64,000 nucleotides of DNA from Carettochelys insculpta (taxonomy: Eukaryota; Chordata; Testudines; Carettochelyidae), in the NCBI RefSeq assembly GCF_033958435.1, contig NC_134150.1:34281501-34345500 (forward strand), read 5' to 3'. Of this stretch, positions 59,004-64,000 are shown in pieces; the stretch's first letter is position 1; every line of letters starts with the position of its first letter. A program made the translations under genes and the position numbers. The notes beneath the pieces were generated by a model, which was given only the letters and a program-made list of their open reading frames with translations, was not told the origin of the DNA and did no database searches.

Positions 59004-62000
59004 TTAGTGTGCTGCCCAACTAGCTGAATAATGTTCCACCTGCAGCACAACTAATTGATTTACATGTGTTCAAATGTGCAGCATATACCAAGAGTTAAAA
59101 ACTAGAGTGCACCTTAAGTGAAACTGAAGGCCAAAGTAGGAGAACAAAATTTAGTCTTACTATGTAAGTACCATTCCCATTTATGTGTTTAATAGGCACT
59201 AAGACTCACATTTTTCTTCATAATGATTATTTTAAAGCCACTTATGTTTATAAGCAGACATTGTATTTGGCACAATAAATGCACTGCAAAGGAGAGATGC
59301 TGGTATACCCTTGCTTTATTTGGGAGTGATTAAGGAGCCAGAAGAAGTAATTGTTCTGACCCCCAAAAAAGAGATTAGATTCAATATGTTCGCATGAGGT
59401 AGGGGGGAGAAAAGCTGCTTGTGCATTTGTTATACATTCTTTTAAAACCCCATTAAAAACTGTCTTTAAAATGAAGTAGCCTTGCTCTGAATAAATAATT
59501 CTTCACTGAGTTATGCGCAATACAAAAATTCTCATTGAAAATGTACAATACAACCTCAATAGATTTCAGCTAACTGTTGTCTGTTCTCCTTTTTATTTGC
59601 TATCTGCATCTAGCATTTGAAATAGAAATAGGCTGTGAGAAAGGTTCGGAGAAATTGTCAAGAAAGTGATACTTTCACATACAGAATTTAAAAAATCTAA
59701 TGGCAGACATCTACTGTACATTTAGAGAGTTTGTCTGTCTGTGCATCCATTTAATCAAGGACACCTCCTAAGTGGTAAGAGCTAAGACGGCCACATTTGT
59801 CATACAGGTTCCTTTAATCATAATTTAAAGCAACATAAGGGTTTGCTTGTGCCAGGAACACAGGATGTGCCTGGAATAGGATTGCATTTCATAAAAGCAA
59901 ACAGAAACGAGATAGAATCACCATATTAAATACAATCCTCAAAACTGACATAACTGAGTGAATGGTGAAAGAGACTGGACCAAGATAATCCAAAAAAAAA
60001 ATAGGATGAAACTGGAATAGGATTGATTCTCAATAAACTTTACAGAAAAGAGACAAAATGGAGAAATTTGGAGTAGTACTCTGTTTTGACATAGCTAAAT
60101 CAATGCTTAAAATTGGAAAATTAGAAGAAAACATTATTGGAAACCAAACTAATGGTAGTTCTTTTTTGTTAAAACACAGTGAATGATAAAAGTTTATAGG
60201 GATGAAAAAAGAGTTTTGCTGGAGTTCCCATTTAAAAAAAAATTACCAAAAAATTATATGGACTAATTTTAAGAATCCCTTTTTTAAACAAATCAAAAAT
60301 AAAAATTAACTTTATAAATATTACTTTGTATTTTTGAACAATACAATCTTCTAAATAAAGCATGGACAATTTCTCTTTATTTAAAAAACAGTTTGAGTGA
60401 AAGACATGAGCAATGCCAGGTAAATCTGATATTAAAATGATAAACAAATGAATTATTGGGGTATGGGTGAAGACATCACATTTCATGCAAAAACTGAATG
60501 CTAGCTGTCTTGAGGGCAACTTTATTTTCAAAATGACTATGCAGAGTAACTTAGACAGCATGCTGTTACTGTGCAGATGGAGGCAGGTGGCCATAATACA
60601 GGAACATCTAAAAACTTTGTTTTGAGATTAGCAGAGAGATTTTTAGGGTTGCTCACTCTCAGTATATGAAAAAGTGTTCATTTATTCTAAAAAGGGAGTT
60701 AGTGGAGTAAAAAACTGACCTAAAGCCTATTGAATTTAATGGGAAGAGGAGAGCCTGAATGACTGTAGAGTTTGGTACTGAGATAGAGGAATAAATATTT
60801 TTAGATTTTGACTTTTATTGTTGGTGCCTCAGATACCTGAGACTCCTAAGACCTCACCTGACTATAAAAAAGTACAACTTGTACCCCCAACTTGGCTTGA
60901 AATGGTACACATACTAGGACATCTCGCCAGATAACTCTCCAGGTTATCTGCATTAGGAATCCAAGAGCAAGATTAGAATGTTAGACTCACCAAGAGTATC
61001 TGGACCTAGTTCAAGATCTCTGAGGCGGTACTTGGTGGAATTCATTTAAGAACAGGTACTATGTGTTATCTAACATCAGAACAAAAACTTAAAAAAATAG
61101 TTGGCAGCAAAAAACAGTGGCTATTCCCAGAACCATAATGAACTCAAAGGAACTAATCTATGTGAAAACTGGAAACGTTGTAATTTCTAATTTAGTTTTA
61201 ACTTTAAAAGGATGTGTTTAATCAAATACTTTTAATTTTGCATTGATAATGATTTTAAAGATGCTTATACCCAGTTGACAAATACCACATTTATTTCTCA
61301 TAGATCTAAATCCTCTACTTTCAAGTAAACTTTCTGACATCTCAGTGTTTAGCTAATAAAGATCTCTGAGCCACAGTCCATCTCCTCTTTCATGGTTGTA
61401 CAGTAGATACCACAAGAGTTCTCATCTTTACTAGACCTCTGGGCAACAGTGTAAGATCAACAATAATAATTAAATGAACATAAACGTCTAAGAAAACTTG
61501 GTGTGTCATTTTCATTTTCACTAATTCTAGAATCTGTAGGACAACATCACTAACAAATCTCTCCACCTACAACATCAATTACCTCAACCAAATAAATGAG
61601 GTCACTAGGGAGAAAAGAGAACCCACAAGAGATATTAACTAAATAGCTAAAACACCTTTAATTTGAAAGGGAATGTCTCTCACTTTTCATCTATTTACTA
61701 ATGTACGCAAATGTTAAAAATCCCATTCTAGAGCAGACAGAGCAGATTATAGGGTTGAGATTATGCAGACTCCCTCACTGTACTCTCCATTCCTATCCTC
61801 TCACTTTTTCAGTCTTTCGTTAGTATGATATGCTTTCACCTTTCCAGCTTTTGCTGGTATATCAGTTTCATAAACTAATCTTCTGCCTCTGTACACATCC
61901 CCTAAGTGGGGGTATTCACCTCACAGGTGCTCCTTAGTTATCCTAATTAATCTAAGAAGCATCTGCAATCCAAGATAAGTGGGGGAGGAGATTTAAAGTG

Positions 62001-62250
62001 ACAAGCCACCAATCTGTGATAATACATAGTAACTGATCAAATACAAATAACATAGATTGATGAACAAAGATATGATTGCTTATAATGAATCATGCTTTTT
62101 CTTTCTATGCGTCATTTCATCTCAAGGACTCAAAATGCAAAACATGACTATATCCCCATTTTGCTGATGGGAAAATATAAGTTATTGGAAAGGTATCATC
62201 AATTTCTGTCTGAAATATTTGGTACTTGAGGGAGCAGCTCACTTAGAAAT
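59004..62250. other. unique sequence, strongly AT-rich
   Basis: The 120-codon frame 60232-60594 (-) is AT-driven (many I, L, F, K codons) and shows no family signature. No repeat recognised. Confidence 0.45.
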
Positions 62251-62335
62251 CATAGAATCAGAGAAATGCAGGGTTGCAAGAGATCCTGAGAGGTTGGGTA
62301 GTTCAGCATTATCCACAAAGGCTCGTTATCAATAA
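62251..62335 (-). mobile_element. CR1 LINE 3' tail fragment
   Basis: AATCATAGAATCAGAG followed by GGTTGCAAGAGATCCTGAG is a CR1 3' tail in - orientation, truncated after about 80 bp. Confidence 0.65.
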
Positions 62336-62546
62336 AAAAAGGACCTACCAAGGTTTTAAGCCAAATATTTTATTGTAAGTATCATGTTTATTAATTATTT
62401 TATTGAAGGAAACATTAATTTATTTTTATATTATAAATTAGTTACTTGCTTTACCTTGCCATAAATTGAGGCCAAGATTTTTAAAAGACAGGAGGAGCTT
62501 AAACTTTAAACCTACTTTTTGCTTTGCACCTAACACAATTCTATGG

Positions 62547-62626
62547 GGGCTTGTCTATATTACCACCTTCCTTCGAAGCAAGGATGGCAATTAGGGTGTT
62601 GGGAGTTTACTAATGAAGTGCTGCCA
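62547..62626. mobile_element. foldback element fragment cut by CR1
   Basis: GGCTTGTCTATATTACCACC followed by TCCTTCGAAGCAAGG and ACTAATGAAGTGCTGCC resembles the start of a GTCTACAC-type element. It stops exactly where the CR1 tail begins. Confidence 0.45.
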
Positions 62627-64000
62627 TAGAATCATAGAACACTAGGACTGGAAGGGACCTCGAGAGGCCATCGAGTCCAGCCCCCTGCCCCAATGGCAGG
62701 ACCAAGTACTATCTAAACCATCCTTGATAGACATCTATCTAACCTGTTCTTAAATATCTCCAGTGATGGAGATTCCACAACCTCCCTTGGCAATTTATTC
62801 CACTGTTTGACCGCCCTGACAGTTAGGAACTTTTTCCTAATGTCCAACCTAAACCTCCCTTGCTGCAGTTTAAGCCCATTGCCTCTTGCTCTATCCTCAG
62901 AGGCCAAGAAGAACAAGTTTTCTCCTTCCTCCTTATGACTCCCTTTCAGATACCTGAAAACTGCTATCATGTCTCCCCTCAATCTTCTCTTTTCCAAACT
63001 AAACAAGCCCAATTCTTTCAACCTTTTTTCATAAGTCACATTCTCTAGACCTTTAATCATTCTTGTCGCCTTTTTTGGACCCCCTCTAGTTTCTCCACAT
63101 CTTTTTTGAACTGCGGTGCCCAGAACTGGACACAATACTCCAACTGAGGCCTAACCAGCGCAGAGTAGATCGGAAGAATGACTTCTCATGTCTTGTTCAC
63201 AACACACCTGTTAATGCATCCTAGAATCATGTTTGCTTTTTTTGCAACAGCATCACACTGTTGACTCATATTTAGCTTGTGGTCCACTGTCACCCCTACA
63301 TCCCTTTCTGCTGTAGTCATTCCTAGACAGTCTCTCCCCATTCTGTATGTGTGAAACTGATTGTTCCTTCCCAAGTGGAGCACTTTGCATTTGTCCTTAT
63401 TAAACTTCATCCTGTTTACCTCAGACCATTTCTCCAATTTATCCACATCATTTTGAATTATGACCCTATCCTCCAAAGCAGTTGCAACCCCTGCCAACTT
63501 GGTATCATCTGCAAACTTAATAAGCGTACTTTCTATGCCAATATCTAAATCATTGATGAAGACATGGAACAGAACCGGTCCTAACACAGACCCCTGAGGA
63601 ACCCCACTTGTTATACTTTTCCAGCAGGATTGAGAACCATTAACAACTACTCTCTGGGTGTGGTTATCCAGCCAGTTACGCACCCACCTTATAGTAGCCT
63701 CATCTAAATTGTATTTGCCTAGTTTTTTTATAAGAATATCATAAGAGACCATATCAAACACTTTACTAAAGTCTAGGTATACCACATCTACCGCTTCTCC
63801 CCTATCCACAAGGCTCGTTATCCTATCAAAGAAAGCTATCAGATTAGTTTGACAAGATTTATTCTTTACAAACCCATGCTGGCTGTTTCCTATTACCTTA
63901 CCACCTTCCAAGTGCTTGCAGATGATTTCTTTAATTTCCTGCTCCATTATCTTTCCTGGCACTGAAGTTAAGCTGACTGGCCTGTAGTTTCCTGGGTTAT
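62627..64000 (-). mobile_element. CR1 LINE, 3' half, truncated by the window edge
   Basis: The 3' tail is at 62627 (ATAGAATCATAGAAC on +). The RT part 63186-63962 has YLDFSKVFDMVS (from residue 62), SGVPQGSVLGPVLF (about 119-132) and FADDTKLAG (150-158). An in-frame TGA at 63183-63185 comes before [19 protein letters not shown] frameshift near 63070 leads into the C-terminal frame 62713-63135 (KELGLFSLEKRRLRGDMI, VKQWNKLPREVV). It runs off the window in the 5' direction. It is better preserved than the other CR1 pieces, so probably younger, but is already inactive. Confidence 0.92.

Noticed and set aside
22600..64000. Search for exons of CDYL2, which is near DYNLRB2 in mammals
   Set aside because: No chromodomain- or crotonase-like frame was seen; the gene is probably beyond the window.

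Overview
This is a vertebrate nuclear window, AT-rich and gene-poor, and most of its recognisable content is transposable elements. CR1 LINEs, a DIRS-type tyrosine-recombinase retrotransposon, abundant foldback DNA transposons ending in GGCTAYGTCTACAC, and fragments of other LINEs suggest a sauropsid, most likely a turtle. The species assignment is inference.

One protein-coding gene can be supported: DYNLRB2 (dynein light chain roadblock-type 2) on the + strand, 15561-22599. It has four coding exons: an ATG-only exon, then 76, 168 and 44 nt. All exons are flanked by GT/AG, the phases fit, and together they encode 96 residues. The gene starts in a GC-rich, CpG-dense promoter (about 15300-15780) with RFX-like half-sites and ETS-like motifs. 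Foldback elements lie in introns 2 and 3, on both sides of exon 3.

Layout. 1-15000: mostly unique sequence with a 388-bp near-perfect inverted repeat (3166-4042), short repeats, two CR1 tails, a hAT-like element (13252-14043) and a GGCTAYG foldback element (14140-14753). 15000-22600: DYNLRB2. 22600-28600: unique sequence plus one foldback element. 28614-34713: a structurally complete DIRS retrotransposon on the - strand with inverted terminal repeats, an internal complementary region that is the reverse complement of the circle junction, gag, RT-RNase H and tyrosine recombinase. It carries several frameshifts and one in-frame stop. 34700-52600: mostly unique sequence with an L2-like remnant, a tRNA-derived SINE, several foldback elements, and a 1.07-kb solo LTR (44975-46045) inside a foldback element with a perfect 5-bp target duplication. 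52600-58530: a decayed endonuclease/RT LINE split by a foldback element that itself holds a second copy, then part of another LINE. 58800-64000: unique sequence ending in a - strand CR1 that runs off the window.

The repeats allow relative dating by nesting: LINE, then foldback element C, then B; foldback element, then solo LTR; foldback fragment, then CR1. Apart from DYNLRB2 and the recombinase frame of the DIRS element, I see no open frame I would defend as a functional gene. CDYL2, which lies near DYNLRB2 in mammals, was not recognised here.
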